Part shown: piece after piece, positions 46,833-57,785 of the stretch | Layout: each line of letters begins with the position of its first letter | Position numbering within the stretch: position 1 is the first letter of the stretch | Source of the DNA: Neobacillus niacini | GTDB lineage: Bacteria > Bacillota > Bacilli > Bacillales > Cytobacillaceae | Assembly (NCBI RefSeq): GCF_019749295.1 | Contig: NZ_JACWFG010000012.1 | Location: forward strand, 158,564-222,563 | DNA: 64,000 nt | Direction: 5' to 3' | Position numbers and translations under genes: made by a program | The notes under the pieces: model-generated | Seen by the model: the letters and a program-made list of their open reading frames with translations, nothing else | Databases searched by the model: none | Told to the model about the DNA's origin: nothing

Positions 46833-48239
46833 CTATTTCTGATAATAATATTGGAGTGTATCTGGATAAATTTCAGTTGGATAGTCTCCAGTAAAGCAGC
46901 CTAGGCAGAAGCCGTTCGTTCCTTCGGTTTTCATGATTGCTCCGACCATTCCCTCCGTACTTAAGAACGTTAGGGAATCAGCACCAATCAGCTGTCTAAT
47001 TTCTTCCACTGATTTATCTGAGGCAATCAATTCTTCCTTCGATGAAGTATCAATCCCATAGAAACAAGGGTTTTTAATCGGTGGAGAACTAATCACAACA
47101 TGCACTTCGGTGGCTCCTGCCTCTTTTAGCAGGTTTACAATGCGTCTGCTCGTCGTTCCGCGAACAATTGAATCGTCAACCATGACGACGCGTTTTCCTT
47201 CGACAACACCGCGAACAGCAGAAAGCTTCATCTTCACACCCTGCTCCCGTAACGATTGAGTTGGCTGAATGAAAGTTCTGCCGACATATTTATTCTTAAT
47301 TAATCCCATCTCATAAGGAATACCTGTGGCTTCAGCATATCCAATCGCTGCCGAAATACTAGAATCAGGAACTCCCGTCACGACGTCTGCTTCAATTGGT
47401 GCTTCTACTGCTAATCTTTTTCCCATGTTTTTACGGGCTGTATGAACATTGATGCCTTGGATATTGCTATCAGGTCTTGAAAAGTAAACATATTCCATTG
47501 TACAAATCGACTTCGTTGAATTAAAGGCAAATTGTTCGGAAGTGATTCCCTCTTCATTGATAATTAACAATTCTCCAGGTCTGATATCACGGATATATTC
47601 TGCTCCAACAACATCAAAGGCACAGGTTTCTGAAGCAACCACATAGGCATCACCGAGACAGCCAAGCGAGAGCGGTCTTAATCCATGAGGATCGAGCGCA
47701 ACCATCATTTCTTTCTCAGTTAAAATGACATAGGCATAGGCACCCTTTAACATCGAAAGCGCATTTTTCACCTGATCCTTCAACTGGGGATAACCACTTC
47801 TCCTAATTAAATGAGCTAATACTTCTGTGTCAGAGCTTGTTTGAAAAATACTTCCTTGGCCTTCTAGCTGGTGTTTCAAGAAATTGGCATTTACTAGATT
47901 TCCGTTATGAGCAAGTGCCAGGCTTCCCGTTTGAGAATGGAACAGCAAGGGCTGGACGTTCTCATAACCGCCGCCCCCTGCAGTAGCATAACGAACATGC
48001 CCAATTGCAGACGTTCCCTTTAACTTTTCCATCACGTCGGCAGTGAAAATTTCTGATACTAGTCCTTCACCTTTAACAACACTAAGCTTTTCCCCGTTGG
48101 ATACGACAATTCCCGTACCCTCCTGACCGCGATGCTGCAGGCTATGGAGTCCGTAATAGGTAAGTTGTGCAGAGTCTGGATGTCCAAAGACACCAAAAAC
48201 TCCGCACTCTTCATTTAATCCCTTGATTTCAGCAAGCAT
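46833..48239 (-). CDS. purF: amidophosphoribosyltransferase
   Basis: 468 residues. An 11-residue propeptide precedes the catalytic Cys12 of the Ntn glutaminase domain ([15 protein letters not shown]). The phosphoribosyltransferase domain has [18 protein letters not shown] for PRPP. Cysteines in the C-terminal part (near [12 protein letters not shown] and [11 protein letters not shown]) are those that bind the [4Fe-4S] cluster in the B. subtilis enzyme. It forms phosphoribosylamine, the committed step, with nucleotide feedback. It overlaps purL by 25 bp. Confidence 0.98.
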   Translation of the reverse strand: MLAEIKGLNEECGVFGVFGHPDSAQLTYYGLHSLQHRGQEGTGIVVSNGEKLSVVKGEGLVSEIFTADVMEKLKGTSAIGHVRYATAGGGGYENVQPLLFHSQTGSLALAHNGNLVNANFLKHQLEGQGSIFQTSSDTEVLAHLIRRSGYPQLKDQVKNALSMLKGAYAYVILTEKEMMVALDPHGLRPLSLGCLGDAYVVASETCAFDVVGAEYIRDIRPGELLIINEEGITSEQFAFNSTKSICTMEYVYFSRPDSNIQGINVHTARKNMGKRLAVEAPIEADVVTGVPDSSISAAIGYAEATGIPYEMGLIKNKYVGRTFIQPTQSLREQGVKMKLSAVRGVVEGKRVVMVDDSIVRGTTSRRIVNLLKEAGATEVHVVISSPPIKNPCFYGIDTSSKEELIASDKSVEEIRQLIGADSLTFLSTEGMVGAIMKTEGTNGFCLGCFTGDYPTEIYPDTLQYYYQK

Positions 48240-50443
48240 GGGATAGCTCCTTTCCAGGCATCCTTCAATTGGTTTACAGAAGCTTCTAAAACGGTATTAT
48301 TTTCAGCTTTGACTTTCAATGCTGCAGTATTATTTACTTCACCAATCAGTTTAGCAGCTACTAAGCTTTCAAACTCTGTTTGGTGTTCCTTTTTCACAGT
48401 TAATAGAAAGCGGGATTGTGTTTCACTAAATAAAGCAGATACTAGATTTCCCTCGATGCTGATTTCTGCACCAAGCTGTTCATTTGTAAACAGACTCTCT
48501 GCGACTGCCACCCCTAGACCGCCTTCTGATAAGTCATGTGCAGATTGAACCACTCCAGCACGAATGGCTGTTAACACATGGTCCTGATTTGTTTTTTCAA
48601 CATCAATATTTAATTCAGGAGCTTTACCAAAAACCTTTCCGTGAATAAGTTTTTGGAGTTCACTGCCGCCGAACTCATCCTTTGTCTCTCCTACTAAGTA
48701 GATAAGGTCGCCGTTATTTTTAAAGTTCTGTGTCGTAATATGATTTAGGTCTGTTACTAATCCAACCATTCCGATTACTGGCGTTGGATAGATGGCTGTT
48801 CCGTTTGTTTCGTTATATAAGGATACATTTCCGCCAATAACAGGAGTCCCAAGAACCCGGCAGGCTTCGCTGATCCCATCCGCTGACTTTTCAATTTGCC
48901 AGAACACTTCCGGCTTTTCTGGATTACCAAAGTTAAGGTTATCGGTAATGGCTAATGGTTCGGCACCAGAGCAGACAATATTACGCGCGGCTTCGGCTAC
49001 GGCAATTTTCCCGCCCACTTCAGGGTCAAGATACACGTATCGTGAATTACAGTCTGTTGTCATTGCTAATGCCTTACGTGTGCCGCGAATACGGACTACT
49101 GCTGCGTCTGAACCAGGAGATACAACTGTATTTGTGCGTACCATATAATCGTATTGGTTATAAACCCATTCCTTACTTGCAATCGTTGGTTGACTTAATA
49201 GCTGCAGCAGTGTTTCTTTCAGATCGGAAACCTGTGGTATTTCCTGTTCCATCGCCTGAAACTCCTCATAATAAGCAGGTACTTTGGATGGCTTGTGATA
49301 AACTGGAGCATCTTCAGCTAAGGCATCCACTGGTACATCTGCAACAACTTCACCATGTTGAAGTAATCGAAGTTTTTTATCATCCGTTACTGTACCGATT
49401 GCAACTGCTTCAAGATCGTATTTTGTGAATAGATCTTTGATTTCCTGTTCTCTTCCTTTTGTAACAACAATCAGCATTCGCTCTTGTGATTCTGAGAGCA
49501 TCATTTCGTATGCAGTCATACCTGTTTCACGCTGTGGAACAAGGTCTAAGTTCATTTCAATGCCCATTCCAGCTTTACTTGCCATTTCCGCTGAAGAACT
49601 TGTTAATCCCGCAGCCCCCATATCCTGAATACCGACAAGGGCATCTGATTGAATCAACTCAAGGCAGGCTTCTAGTAAAAGTTTTTCCATGAATGGGTCG
49701 CCCACTTGAACCGCTGGGCGATTTTCATCGGACTGATCTGTTAATTCTTCAGAAGCAAACGTTGCTCCGTGAATTCCGTCACGGCCTGTTTTTGCACCGA
49801 CATACATCACCGTATTGCCGACACCCTGTGCAAGACCTTTTTTAATATCTTTATGGTCAATTAAACCAACACACATCGCATTAACCAACGGGTTACCGTC
49901 ATAGCTGGCATCAAATTGTATTTCACCGCCGACAGTCGGGATTCCGATACAGTTTCCGTATCCTGCAATTCCTGCGACAACTTCTTTGAATAAGTAGCGC
50001 ACTCTTGCAGATTCATCAAGTTCCCCGAAGCGAAGTGAGTTTAATAGTGCAATAGGACGTGCTCCCATTGAGAAGATATCACGGATAATCCCGCCGACAC
50101 CTGTTGCAGCACCTTGATAAGGTTCAATTGCTGATGGGTGGTTATGACTTTCAATTTTAAAAACAACTGCCTGTTCATCACCGATATCGACAATCCCAGC
50201 ACCTTCTCCAGGTCCTTGAAGTACCTTTTCCCCTGTAATTGGGAATTTCTTTAATACAGGCTTTGAATTTTTATAACTGCAATGCTCTGACCACATAACG
50301 GAGAAAAGGCCTGTTTCTGTGTAATTCGGTGTCCGGCCTAGAATATTTTCAACCAGTGTAAATTCTTCATCGGATAAGCCCATTTGCTGATAAAGTTTTT
50401 CTGTCTTAACTTGTTCTGTACTTGGCTCATGCTTTAACAACAT
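48215..50443 (-). CDS. purL: phosphoribosylformylglycinamidine synthase subunit II
   Basis: 742 residues, the small PurL that works with PurS and PurQ. Two AIRS-like halves: the first has [27 protein letters not shown] and [26 protein letters not shown], the second [24 protein letters not shown] and [18 protein letters not shown]. It converts FGAR to FGAM using ammonia from PurQ (step 4). GGAGGG lies 6 nt before ATG; it overlaps purQ by 17 bp. Confidence 0.98.
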   Translation of the reverse strand: MLLKHEPSTEQVKTEKLYQQMGLSDEEFTLVENILGRTPNYTETGLFSVMWSEHCSYKNSKPVLKKFPITGEKVLQGPGEGAGIVDIGDEQAVVFKIESHNHPSAIEPYQGAATGVGGIIRDIFSMGARPIALLNSLRFGELDESARVRYLFKEVVAGIAGYGNCIGIPTVGGEIQFDASYDGNPLVNAMCVGLIDHKDIKKGLAQGVGNTVMYVGAKTGRDGIHGATFASEELTDQSDENRPAVQVGDPFMEKLLLEACLELIQSDALVGIQDMGAAGLTSSSAEMASKAGMGIEMNLDLVPQRETGMTAYEMMLSESQERMLIVVTKGREQEIKDLFTKYDLEAVAIGTVTDDKKLRLLQHGEVVADVPVDALAEDAPVYHKPSKVPAYYEEFQAMEQEIPQVSDLKETLLQLLSQPTIASKEWVYNQYDYMVRTNTVVSPGSDAAVVRIRGTRKALAMTTDCNSRYVYLDPEVGGKIAVAEAARNIVCSGAEPLAITDNLNFGNPEKPEVFWQIEKSADGISEACRVLGTPVIGGNVSLYNETNGTAIYPTPVIGMVGLVTDLNHITTQNFKNNGDLIYLVGETKDEFGGSELQKLIHGKVFGKAPELNIDVEKTNQDHVLTAIRAGVVQSAHDLSEGGLGVAVAESLFTNEQLGAEISIEGNLVSALFSETQSRFLLTVKKEHQTEFESLVAAKLIGEVNNTAALKVKAENNTVLEASVNQLKDAWKGAIPCLLKSRD

Positions 50444-51110
50444 TTGCTTCCCTCCAGCTTCTTACAATCGATTGAAATAATTTAAGTCCATCTGCCCCGC
50501 CTAATAACTCATCTACGGCTCTTTCAGGGTGCGGCATCATCCCTAGGACGTTTCCTTTTTCATTGATAATTCCTGCTATATCTTCTAAGCTTCCGTTCGG
50601 GTTATCTTGGTAAGTAAAAACGATTTGGTTATTTTCTTTAAGTGCAGCGAGCGTTTCTTCATCACAATAGTAGTTTCCTTCACCATGAGCGACTGGGATT
50701 GAAATGGTTTCTCCTAGAGAGTAAGCTGTAGAAAAAATCGTCTGATTGTTCTCTACCTTTAATTCCACCGGTTTACAGATAAAGGATAGACTTTCATTTC
50801 GTCTCATAGCCCCAGGAAGTAATCCTGCTTCCAACAAAATTTGAAATCCGTTACAGACACCTAGTATTGGTTTTCCTGCTTCTGCTGCTTTTACGACTGC
50901 TTGCATGACTTTACTAAAACGCGCAATCGCTCCTGTACGTAAGTAATCGCCGTATGAAAAACCGCCAGGAAGTAAGATCCCATCAAACTCATCTAAGCTC
51001 TCAGTGTCGTGCCATACATATTCAACCTGTTCACCAAGTTCATCCTTAATCGCATGGTACATATCGACGTCACAGTTAGACCCCGGAAAAACGATGACTG
51101 CAAACTTCAC
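50427..51110 (-). CDS. purQ: phosphoribosylformylglycinamidine synthase subunit I (glutaminase)
   Basis: 227 residues from the GTG at 51110, whose GTGA overlaps the purS stop; this matches the conserved [14 protein letters not shown] start. A class I glutaminase triad is visible: nucleophile Cys in [17 protein letters not shown] and His-x-Glu in [10 protein letters not shown]. It supplies ammonia to PurL. Confidence 0.97.
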   Translation of the reverse strand: MKFAVIVFPGSNCDVDMYHAIKDELGEQVEYVWHDTESLDEFDGILLPGGFSYGDYLRTGAIARFSKVMQAVVKAAEAGKPILGVCNGFQILLEAGLLPGAMRRNESLSFICKPVELKVENNQTIFSTAYSLGETISIPVAHGEGNYYCDEETLAALKENNQIVFTYQDNPNGSLEDIAGIINEKGNVLGMMPHPERAVDELLGGADGLKLFQSIVRSWREANVVKA

Positions 51111-51361
51111 TGAGGAACACACTCCTCTACTTCATAACGGTAGTCTTCAATGACTGTATTTGCCAATAGCTTGCTGCAAATCTCATTGATCACTTCATCA
51201 AGGTCGCGCTCTGATTTTTCAATCGTTAGTTCCATATATTTACCGATTCGAACATCGGATACTTCTGGATAATTTAATGAATGCAGTGAATGAGTTACTG
51301 CTTTACCTTGTGGATCCAATACACTTTCTCTTAACGTCACATATACCTTTACCTTAAACAT
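51107..51361 (-). CDS. purS: phosphoribosylformylglycinamidine synthase subunit PurS
   Basis: 84 residues with [20 protein letters not shown] and [12 protein letters not shown], as expected of PurS. It bridges PurL and PurQ in the 2:1:1-type complex. It overlaps purC by 8 bp. Confidence 0.97.
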   Translation of the reverse strand: MFKVKVYVTLRESVLDPQGKAVTHSLHSLNYPEVSDVRIGKYMELTIEKSERDLDEVINEICSKLLANTVIEDYRYEVEECVPQ

Positions 51362-52067
51362 GCTGTTTTCCCCCTAATCGAGCTAAAATGGTTTCATATG
51401 CTTCTGTTAAACTGCCAAGGTCCCGACGGAATACATCCTTATCGAGCTTTTCATTCGTCTTTTTGTCCCAAAGTCTGCAAGTGTCTGGTGAAATCTCATC
51501 TGCTAAAAGAATTTCGCCTTCAGCGTCTTTACCAAACTCAAGTTTAAAGTCTATAAGATTTATTCCTAATTCGTTAAAAAAGCTTGATAAAACTGTATTA
51601 ATTGTTAGTGCCTTCTCTTTTAGGATGGTGAGTTCCTCTTCTGTTGCAATGTTCAGTTCGTAAATATGGTCGATGGTTAGCAATGGATCGCCAAGGTCAT
51701 CGTTTTTCAAATAAAACTCAACTAATGGCTTTGTTAAGTCTTTACCTTCTTCGATTCCTAATCGCTTTGAAAGACTTCCAGCAGCGATATTGCGAACGAC
51801 AACTTCAAGCGGAATAATGTTGACTCTTTTCACTAGCTGTTCTGTTTCTGATAATCGCTCAATAAAGTGTGACTGTATGCCCTGATCTTTAAGCTTTAAA
51901 AATAGTAAACTAGTAATTTCGTTATTCAAACGGCCTTTACCCGTAATATCTGCCTTCTTTTGCCCGTTAAAAGCTGTGGCCGAATCCTTATATTCAATCA
52001 AAACAGTTTGTTCATCGTCGGTTCTGAAAATTCGTTTCGCTTTTCCTTCATAGAGAAGTTCTCTCAT
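51354..52067 (-). CDS. purC: phosphoribosylaminoimidazole-succinocarboxamide synthase
   Basis: 237 residues. [34 protein letters not shown] is the N-terminal ATP-binding block. [14 protein letters not shown] and [31 protein letters not shown] complete the SAICAR synthetase signatures. It adds aspartate to CAIR (step 7). It is separated from purB by 78 bp containing a hairpin, the largest gap inside the operon. Confidence 0.98.
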   Translation of the reverse strand: MRELLYEGKAKRIFRTDDEQTVLIEYKDSATAFNGQKKADITGKGRLNNEITSLLFLKLKDQGIQSHFIERLSETEQLVKRVNIIPLEVVVRNIAAGSLSKRLGIEEGKDLTKPLVEFYLKNDDLGDPLLTIDHIYELNIATEEELTILKEKALTINTVLSSFFNELGINLIDFKLEFGKDAEGEILLADEISPDTCRLWDKKTNEKLDKDVFRRDLGSLTEAYETILARLGGKQHV

Positions 52068-52114
52068 AAAGAATGCCTCCTAATTCGCAATATTGGGAAT
52101 CTTCAAGATAAGTA

Positions 52115-52134
52115 AGGGGCGCTAAAGCACCCCT
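52115..52134 (-). other. intercistronic hairpin purB-purC
   Basis: AGGGG-CGC-taaa-GC-CCCCT-type stem (52115-52134) in the only sizeable gap of the pur operon. There is no U-run long enough for termination, so it is more likely an mRNA stability or processing element. Confidence 0.5.
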
Positions 52135-52145
52135 ATATTCATTTT

Positions 52146-53444
52146 TTAGCCATTTAATCCTAATCTGTCAAAGATAGTATCAACGTGCTGCAGGTGGTAG
52201 TTGTAATCGAAGCAGTCCGCAATTTCTTCTGCCGAAAGCAGGCTGGTAATTTTCGGTTCTTCCTCAACCAAGGTGCGGAAAGGAACTTGATTTTCCCATG
52301 ACTCCGCTGTTTTTGGCTGTACGGTATCATAAGCCTCTTCACGTGATAATCCCTTGTCAATCAGTGCAAGCAGGACACGCTGTGAGTATATCAATCCTAG
52401 TGTCCGGTCCATGTTGCGAAGCATGTTTTCCGGATAAACGGTTAGGTTTTTAATGATGTTTCCAAATCGATTTAACATATAGTTCAAGGCAATCGTTGCA
52501 TCTGGTAAAATGATCCGCTCTGCAGATGAGTGTGAAATATCGCGCTCATGCCATAATGGAACATTTTCGTAGGCGGTCATCATATAGCCGCGGATCACAC
52601 GTGCTAATCCAGTCATATTTTCAGATCCAATTGGATTGCGTTTATGCGGCATGGCAGATGATCCTTTTTGTCCTTTTGCAAAAAACTCTTCAACTTCTCG
52701 CGTTTCACTTTTTTGTAATCCGCGGACTTCAACCGCAAACTTCTCAATCGAAGTCGCAATTAAAGCGATCGTTGACATATAGTGTGCATGACGGTCGCGC
52801 TGCAAGGTTTGAGTTGAGATTGGTGCCGGCTGGGTACCCAATTTCTCACACACATATTGTTCAACAAACGGGTTGATATTCGCGTAAGTTCCCACTGCTC
52901 CGGAAATCTTTCCAAACTCAACACCAGCAGCTGCCTGATTAAAACGTTCCAGGTTTCGTTTCATTTCTTCATACCAAAGAGCGAGCTTTAATCCAAAGGT
53001 AGTCGGTTCAGCATGTACCCCGTGCGTACGCCCCATCATGACCGTAAATTTATGCTCAATCGCTTTGTTCTTTAGGATTTCAATAAAGTTTTCAAGGTCC
53101 TTCCGGATAATCGCATTGGCCTGCTTTAATAAGTAAGATGATGCGGTATCAACTACATCTGTTGAAGTTAATCCGTAATGCACCCACTTGCGCTCTTCCC
53201 CTAATGTCTCGGATACTGCACGAGTAAAGGCAACGACATCATGTCTTGTTTCTTCTTCGATTTCTTTAATCCGTTCAATGTTAAAGGATGCATTTTCACG
53301 AAGCTTCTTTACGTCCTCTTTTGGAATTTCGCCTAACTCTGCCCATGCTTCACATGCAAGAATTTCAACCTCGAGCCAAGCTTTAAAGCGGTTTTCCTCT
53401 GTCCAAATTGCACCCATTTCAGGTCGTGTATAACGATCAATCAT
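52146..53444 (-). CDS. purB: adenylosuccinate lyase
   Basis: 432 residues from ATG 53444, which overlaps the purK stop as ATGA and lies 7 nt after [25 protein letters not shown] is the family N-terminus. [16 protein letters not shown] and the signature loop [17 protein letters not shown] hold the catalytic His and Ser. It removes fumarate from SAICAR and from adenylosuccinate. Confidence 0.98.
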   Translation of the reverse strand: MIDRYTRPEMGAIWTEENRFKAWLEVEILACEAWAELGEIPKEDVKKLRENASFNIERIKEIEEETRHDVVAFTRAVSETLGEERKWVHYGLTSTDVVDTASSYLLKQANAIIRKDLENFIEILKNKAIEHKFTVMMGRTHGVHAEPTTFGLKLALWYEEMKRNLERFNQAAAGVEFGKISGAVGTYANINPFVEQYVCEKLGTQPAPISTQTLQRDRHAHYMSTIALIATSIEKFAVEVRGLQKSETREVEEFFAKGQKGSSAMPHKRNPIGSENMTGLARVIRGYMMTAYENVPLWHERDISHSSAERIILPDATIALNYMLNRFGNIIKNLTVYPENMLRNMDRTLGLIYSQRVLLALIDKGLSREEAYDTVQPKTAESWENQVPFRTLVEEEPKITSLLSAEEIADCFDYNYHLQHVDTIFDRLGLNG

Positions 53445-54598
53445 CTTTTGGCCTCCAAACTTTTTTCTTCCCAAATCAAACTTTTTTCAACTTCTTCAAT
53501 AGCAGTCTCAACAGAATCACAGAGAATGGTTACATGCCCCATTTTTCTCTTGAATTTTGCTTCTTTTTTACCATAAAAATGAACTTTCCAATCTGGAACG
53601 TTTGTTAAATTATCTAACACGTTTTGAACATGTTCTCCTAATATATTAACCATGACCGCAGGCTTTAATAGCTCTGTCTTACCAAGGGGCAGGTTACACA
53701 CCGCCCTGACATGCTGTTCGAACTGTGAAGTTTCACAAGCTTCAATTGTATAATGCCCTGAGTTATGCGGTCTAGGAGCGAGTTCATTTATGTATATCTT
53801 ATCCCCCGCTGATAAAAACATTTCAACCGCCAGTGTCCCTACTAACTCAAATGAATTAGCAAGTTGTATAGCTGATTGAATAGCTTTATCCTCCGCTTGT
53901 TTACTAATCCGTGCTGGTGCAATCGTTTGGTGGAGAATATTATCATGATGAATATTTTCTCCTACCGGAAATACCGCACTCTCACCATTTGAATTTCTTG
54001 TTATAATGACGGAAATTTCTTTCGAAAAAGAAATCCATTTTTCCAAGATACATTGTCCGTTATCAAGCAGTGCTTGAGCCTCTTCAATATCCTCATGACT
54101 TTTAAGAACAGCCTGCCCTTTACCGTCATAACCGCCTCTTGCTGTTTTCAAAACAACCGGATAGCCAAGACGCTCACAATTTTCCTTAAGGTCATTTAGT
54201 GAATTGATCACTGCATATGGTGCCACTTCGACACCTGCGTTTGCAATTGCTGCTTTTTCCTTCACCCGGTCCTGCGTAATTTCAAGTAAACTCTTACCCT
54301 GTGGTACATATGCTTGTTCACACAGCCATTCAAGTGCCGCCGCGTCAATATTTTCGAATTCGTAGGTAATGACATCACTGACTTCAGCTAGTTTCCTAAT
54401 ACCCTCTAGATCATCATAGTCTCCAATTACCTTATAATCCGCCACCTGGCCGCAAGGAGAATCTTCAGCAGGGTCTAATACAGCAATTCGATAACCCATC
54501 GCTTTTGCAGAAAATGCCATCATCCTTCCAAGCTGGCCGCCGCCAATTATACCTATTGTCTGACCCGGTAAGATCGTTTTATTAGACAAGCAGATCAC
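53441..54598 (-). CDS. purK: N5-carboxyaminoimidazole ribonucleotide synthase
   Basis: About 385 residues, ATP-grasp. [22 protein letters not shown], the core [16 protein letters not shown], and [19 protein letters not shown] are diagnostic. It carboxylates AIR with bicarbonate and ATP. The start is uncertain: the coordinate given is a GTG overlapping purE by 17 bp. A TTG three codons later (54589) gives the N-terminus closest to the family. RBS evidence is weak for both, so translation probably depends on coupling to purE. Confidence 0.96.
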   Translation of the reverse strand: MICLSNKTILPGQTIGIIGGGQLGRMMAFSAKAMGYRIAVLDPAEDSPCGQVADYKVIGDYDDLEGIRKLAEVSDVITYEFENIDAAALEWLCEQAYVPQGKSLLEITQDRVKEKAAIANAGVEVAPYAVINSLNDLKENCERLGYPVVLKTARGGYDGKGQAVLKSHEDIEEAQALLDNGQCILEKWISFSKEISVIITRNSNGESAVFPVGENIHHDNILHQTIAPARISKQAEDKAIQSAIQLANSFELVGTLAVEMFLSAGDKIYINELAPRPHNSGHYTIEACETSQFEQHVRAVCNLPLGKTELLKPAVMVNILGEHVQNVLDNLTNVPDWKVHFYGKKEAKFKRKMGHVTILCDSVETAIEEVEKSLIWEEKSLEAKR

Positions 54599-55070
54599 TA
54601 CTTTCTATTACCGTCTTTTTAGACTCCAAGCGGACTTGTTCTAATCTTTCTTGTACTTTCGAATCATCAATCGATACAATCTGGGCTGCCAATAACCCTG
54701 CGTTCGTTGCTCCTGCTTTTCCAATGGCTACCGTTGCCACTGGAACACCTGCTGGCATTTGTACAATCGATAATAGTGAGTCCATTCCATTTAACGCCTT
54801 CGATTGAACCGGAACGCCGATGACTGGCAATGTAGTCTTGGCTGCAACCATACCTGGCAGATGGGCAGCACCGCCTGCACCAGCGATAATCACCTTTATT
54901 CCTCTTACTCTAGCATTCTCAGCAAATTCAAACATTAAATCAGGAGTGCGGTGGGCTGAAACCACCTTTTTTTCATAAGGAACCTCTAATCGGTCAAGGA
55001 TTTCACAGGTATGCTTCATCGTTTCCCAATCTGATTTGCTTCCCATTATTACCGCCACAATCGGTTTCAT
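54582..55070 (-). CDS. purE: N5-carboxyaminoimidazole ribonucleotide mutase
   Basis: 162 residues. [19 protein letters not shown] at the N-terminus, then [10 protein letters not shown] and [26 protein letters not shown], the class I PurE active site. It moves the carboxylate of N5-CAIR to give CAIR. First gene of the operon, about 240 nt downstream of the promoter, with the riboswitch and attenuator in between. Confidence 0.98.
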   Translation of the reverse strand: MKPIVAVIMGSKSDWETMKHTCEILDRLEVPYEKKVVSAHRTPDLMFEFAENARVRGIKVIIAGAGGAAHLPGMVAAKTTLPVIGVPVQSKALNGMDSLLSIVQMPAGVPVATVAIGKAGATNAGLLAAQIVSIDDSKVQERLEQVRLESKKTVIESSDLLV

Positions 55071-55095
55071 ATTCTCTCCCCTAACTTTACCAATA

Positions 55096-55161
55096 TAAAA
55101 AGCCCAAAACAGAACCTTTCCCCAATTTCATGAAATGAGAGAAAGCAGTCTGTCCGGGCTG
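55096..55161 (-). terminator. purine attenuator terminator
   Basis: AGCCC and GGACAGA pair with TCTGT and GGGCT around an inner stem containing ATTTCATGAAAT, followed by TTTTTAT. It lies between the riboswitch and purE. A further hairpin (55174-55206, AAAATACC/GGTATTTT) separates aptamer and terminator and may belong to the switching structure. Confidence 0.8.
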
Positions 55162-55214
55162 AAATCGGCACAGTAAAATACCTTAACGATACGTTTCTGG
55201 TATTTTCCACTTCC

Positions 55215-55284
55215 CCTCATAGTCCAATCATTTACGGTAATTGGGTAGATACTCACGGGCCATATTCCCATTATTATACGAGGG
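55215..55284 (-). promoter_or_regulatory. purine (guanine-class) riboswitch aptamer
   Basis: About 70 nt on the minus strand with the purine aptamer core: ATAATAATGGGAATATGG, AGTATCTACC, ACCGTAAA and GACTATG. P1 is formed by CCTC.TA and TATGAGG. The specificity base in GACTATG is C, as in guanine/hypoxanthine sensors, whereas adenine sensors have U there. The junction reads AGTATC where most have AGTTTC; the changed base is the one flipped out of the core. Ligand binding should favour the terminator and stop pur transcription. Confidence 0.93.
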
Positions 55285-55314
55285 TGTTACGCTATATATT
55301 TTTTTGACACCTTT

Positions 55315-55343
55315 ATATTACAATTTACGAGGCAAATGGTCAA
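55315..55343 (-). promoter_or_regulatory. pur operon promoter
   Basis: TTGACC (55338-55343), 17-bp spacer, TAATAT (55315-55320) on the minus strand. The start should be near 55308, about 24 nt before the aptamer. Confidence 0.85.
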
Positions 55344-55344
55344 T

Positions 55345-55388
55345 AAAAACGAACGATTTTATTTTTTTAAAATATAACGTTCGCTTTT
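55345..55388. promoter_or_regulatory. pair of inverted PurR boxes
   Basis: AAAAACGAACGATTTT on the plus strand (55345-55360) and AAAAGCGAACGTTATAT on the minus strand (55372-55388) are the two inverted CGAAC-containing PurBoxes. They lie directly upstream of the pur -35, as in B. subtilis. PurR represses and PRPP relieves. The second box overlaps the 3' end of yebG. Confidence 0.88.
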
Positions 55389-55590
55389 ACTCATTGATGA
55401 CTGCCTCAAAGATAATCTGCCTTCCGACCGGTTCATAGGAGATTTCCTTTCCAGTAACTACCTCCTGAAAGATTGGTTTTTCCGTACGCCGAATCGGTAC
55501 ATACCCCTGATTTTTAATCCTTTCTAAACAAGCCTCAATGCTTTCATTTTCCTGAACTTCAAATTGCATTTTCCTTTTTCCTTTATTCAT
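55387..55590 (-). CDS. yebG: NETI motif-containing protein YebG
   Basis: 67 residues. It matches the small YebG/NETI family found beside pur[36 protein letters not shown]. Here the NETI motif reads NESI. The start overlaps the yebE stop as ATGA, so it is coupled to yebE. Its 3' end overlaps a PurBox. Function unknown. Confidence 0.9.
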   Translation of the reverse strand: MNKGKRKMQFEVQENESIEACLERIKNQGYVPIRRTEKPIFQEVVTGKEISYEPVGRQIIFEAVINE

Positions 55591-56129
55591 TTGAATAATT
55601 TCCCTCTCTTCACAGCTTTTACTAGGAAACCTCCATGAATTGATTTTGGTTCATAGACAATAATGAAGGCTTTTGGATCCAATGATTTAATTAAGTCATA
55701 TAATTTTAATTCAAATTTTCTAGGCGTTAAAATTTGAAGGGCCATCCGATTTCCTTCGAGGCCGCTTGCCTCCCAGTTTGTTACCCCGTAACCTTTTTCT
55801 CTTAACACTTTAGGCAATTCTTTATCATATTCTTTTGTGATCACATTTACTGTAATATAGCCTAAAGCCAGCTTTTCCTCTATTTTCATCCCGACAATAA
55901 CCCCAATTCCATATCCAACTGCATACGCAATTAGATTTTGGATTTCATTCAGATTATTTAAAACGAGACCAAGACCTAACACATAAATAACAACTTCAAT
56001 CATACTTAGAAAAGCAGCCAAATATCGCTGACCTTTTAACGTTAAAATCATTCTTATCGTAAAAAATGAAACATAAACAATGTTAATGATAAGAATGATT
56101 GCAACCATCATAAAACTATTCTCTAACAA
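55587..56129 (-). CDS. yebE: UPF0316/DUF2179 membrane protein YebE
   Basis: 180 residues from TTG 56129, chosen because AAGGAGG lies 7 nt upstream and the N-terminus then matches the family. An ATG ten codons earlier has no RBS. Three TM helices contain the family block [30 protein letters not shown] cytoplasmic DUF2179 domain follows ([31 protein letters not shown]). Function unknown, though DUF2179 modules are thought to bind small ligands. Confidence 0.9.
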   Translation of the reverse strand: MLENSFMMVAIILIINIVYVSFFTIRMILTLKGQRYLAAFLSMIEVVIYVLGLGLVLNNLNEIQNLIAYAVGYGIGVIVGMKIEEKLALGYITVNVITKEYDKELPKVLREKGYGVTNWEASGLEGNRMALQILTPRKFELKLYDLIKSLDPKAFIIVYEPKSIHGGFLVKAVKRGKLFK

Positions 56130-56212
56130 CCAACTTCCTCCTTTTCCTTTCCTAGCCATATTAATGTTGTATTTGTTAGTTTAACCCTTTTTAATAAATT
56201 TTTCATTTAATT

Positions 56213-56241
56213 AAAAAAAGACCCGCATATAGACAGGTCTC
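56213..56241 (-). terminator. terminator of the alpha/beta hydrolase gene
   Basis: AGACC-tgtctatatgc-GGGTCT followed by T6 on the minus strand. Confidence 0.8.
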
Positions 56242-56250
56242 ACGCTAGTA

Positions 56251-57168
56251 TTATTTTCCTATGGAGAGTTGAATAGATGAATTTTCATTTACATAATTTA
56301 AGAGTGTAGTTAGAATGCCTTCCCAAATTTGATCATCATCTGTTAAAAAATGTCCTGCCCCAGAAATAAAGTGGGTGTGGCAATTCGGTATAGCCGAAGC
56401 AGCTTTTTTCATTTCCTCAGCCGGAGCCATCCTATCCCCTTCACCATGCCAAACATATACTGGCACAGTAATGTCTTTTAAGGAAAAACCCCAGGGCTTT
56501 GTTAGTAATACAGGTTCATTCACACACTCATCCACAGACACACGAAAGGCTTCGCCCATATGCATCATTAGGCCTTTTAACTGTTCGTCTGTTTGTAAAA
56601 ATTGTCGATCCCACTCATGTAAATGCTTGTTTCCCTTTTTGTTTTGCTCCATGAACTTTTCTGGCTGCTTTTCAATCAGCTTTTTCGTAGACCGATAGCT
56701 TGCTTTTACAAGCCAAGGTGCCTTCCTAGCAAGAAAAAAAGCTATTTTATTGGATGTCATTGTCCCTTTAGGAGACTTACCATTTACAAATGGAATTGTA
56801 CTGGCTACTAATGCCACTGAATGGATTCTTGGTGCAAGCTTATAGGCGCAGGCAGCCGCAAACGCCCCACCCCCAGAGACTCCAATAATCGAGAACTTAT
56901 TGATCCCTAAAAAGTCCGCTGCTTCGTCTACATCGTCTGCCCAATCGAGAAGCGTCCGGTTTGGTTTGGGGTCAGAAAGCCCATATCCCGGCCGGTCCAA
57001 TGATATCAACCGAATTCCTAATGCCTTTGAAATTTCATCGTCTTCAAGAAATAGTAATCTGGAGCCCGGAGTACCATGGAAAAACAAAACAGGCGCCCCT
57101 TGTTTATCTCCATATTCGATTACAGCCAGCTTCCTGCCATCCTTTAGTGGAACAAAATAGTTTCTCAT
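56251..57168 (-). CDS. alpha/beta hydrolase
   Basis: 305 residues, cytoplasmic. The oxyanion-hole motif FFHGTPGSRLLF is followed by the nucleophile elbow GVSGGGAFAA, a cap region with several Trp/Lys, and the distal Asp (HGEGDRMAPAEEM) and His (SGAGHFLTDDDQ). The triad is complete. The substrate is unknown. It lies 65 bp downstream of a MarR regulator on the same strand, with a MarR-type site between them, so it is probably the controlled gene and may detoxify a lipophilic ester or related ligand. Confidence 0.85.
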   Translation of the reverse strand: MRNYFVPLKDGRKLAVIEYGDKQGAPVLFFHGTPGSRLLFLEDDEISKALGIRLISLDRPGYGLSDPKPNRTLLDWADDVDEAADFLGINKFSIIGVSGGGAFAAACAYKLAPRIHSVALVASTIPFVNGKSPKGTMTSNKIAFFLARKAPWLVKASYRSTKKLIEKQPEKFMEQNKKGNKHLHEWDRQFLQTDEQLKGLMMHMGEAFRVSVDECVNEPVLLTKPWGFSLKDITVPVYVWHGEGDRMAPAEEMKKAASAIPNCHTHFISGAGHFLTDDDQIWEGILTTLLNYVNENSSIQLSIGK

Positions 57169-57201
57169 TTGTTTTCCTCCTTCATTTAATACAATTAAAT
57201 A

Positions 57202-57217
57202 GTTTAGGAAACTTAAA
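57202..57217 (-). promoter_or_regulatory. candidate MarR operator before the hydrolase
   Basis: TTTAAG-tttc-CTAAAC on the minus strand, matching at 10 of the 12 arm positions the site upstream of marR. It lies in the 65-bp gap before the hydrolase gene. Confidence 0.55.
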
Positions 57218-57233
57218 TGTTTTACAAAAAAAA

Positions 57234-57686
57234 TTACTCCTTCTGAGCCTCGACTGCAAGATGATAGAGTTTTTCTTGAATTTCTAATAGCCTTTCCAAG
57301 TCATCCTTTGGTAACCTTGCGTAGTATTTTTCAATGATAAATAGTTGACCTTTTTCTACACTTTGATGATAGTGGTGACCTTTTTCACCGAGTTGAACAA
57401 TAATTTCACGGCGATTTTCAAAATTAATCTCTCTTTTTACATACCCTTGTTTCTCAAGTTTTGAGATAAGCTGACTTGCCGCACTAGCTGTAATCGATAA
57501 AAATTGTGCAATTTCATTAATGGTTCTATTTTTCTCACCCAAAAGCTCTAGAACCACTTGTTGTTTTGTTGAAAGTTCTGCAAATTCCTCTGTTAATAAT
57601 TTCTTATAATCCTCTAGAAATAGCGAACTTAAAGCATTTGAATAATCTAATATTTTACTGCATAGTACAGTTAAATCACGTTCCAT
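57234..57686 (-). CDS. MarR-family transcriptional regulator
   Basis: 150 residues. The winged helix-turn-helix is seen as TINEIAQFLSITASAASQLISKLEKQGYVKREINFENRREIIVQLGEKG (about 54-100), flanked by N- and C-terminal dimerisation helices. The sequence has one cysteine near the N-terminus (Cys9), so thiol sensing is possible but unproven. It probably regulates itself and the downstream hydrolase through similar TTTAAG-N4-CTTAAA sites. Confidence 0.88.
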   Translation of the reverse strand: MERDLTVLCSKILDYSNALSSLFLEDYKKLLTEEFAELSTKQQVVLELLGEKNRTINEIAQFLSITASAASQLISKLEKQGYVKREINFENRREIIVQLGEKGHHYHQSVEKGQLFIIEKYYARLPKDDLERLLEIQEKLYHLAVEAQKE

Positions 57687-57730
57687 TTACTTCCACCTCT
57701 TTACAATTTCATTATAAACTCATCTAAACA

Positions 57731-57746
57731 TTTAAGCAACCTTAAA
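57731..57746. promoter_or_regulatory. candidate MarR operator upstream of marR
   Basis: TTTAAGCAACCTTAAA, a perfect 6-bp inverted repeat with a 4-bp spacer, 45 bp upstream of the regulator's start. Confidence 0.55.
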
Positions 57747-57753
57747 CTTTAAG

Positions 57754-57782
57754 TAAAAAAATAAGCTGGATAACCAGCTTGT
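57754..57782 (-). terminator. terminator of the Bce-type operon
   Basis: AAGCTGG-ttat-CCAGCTT followed by ATTTTTTT on the minus strand, 4 bp beyond the permease stop. Confidence 0.88.
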
Positions 57783-57785
57783 TCT

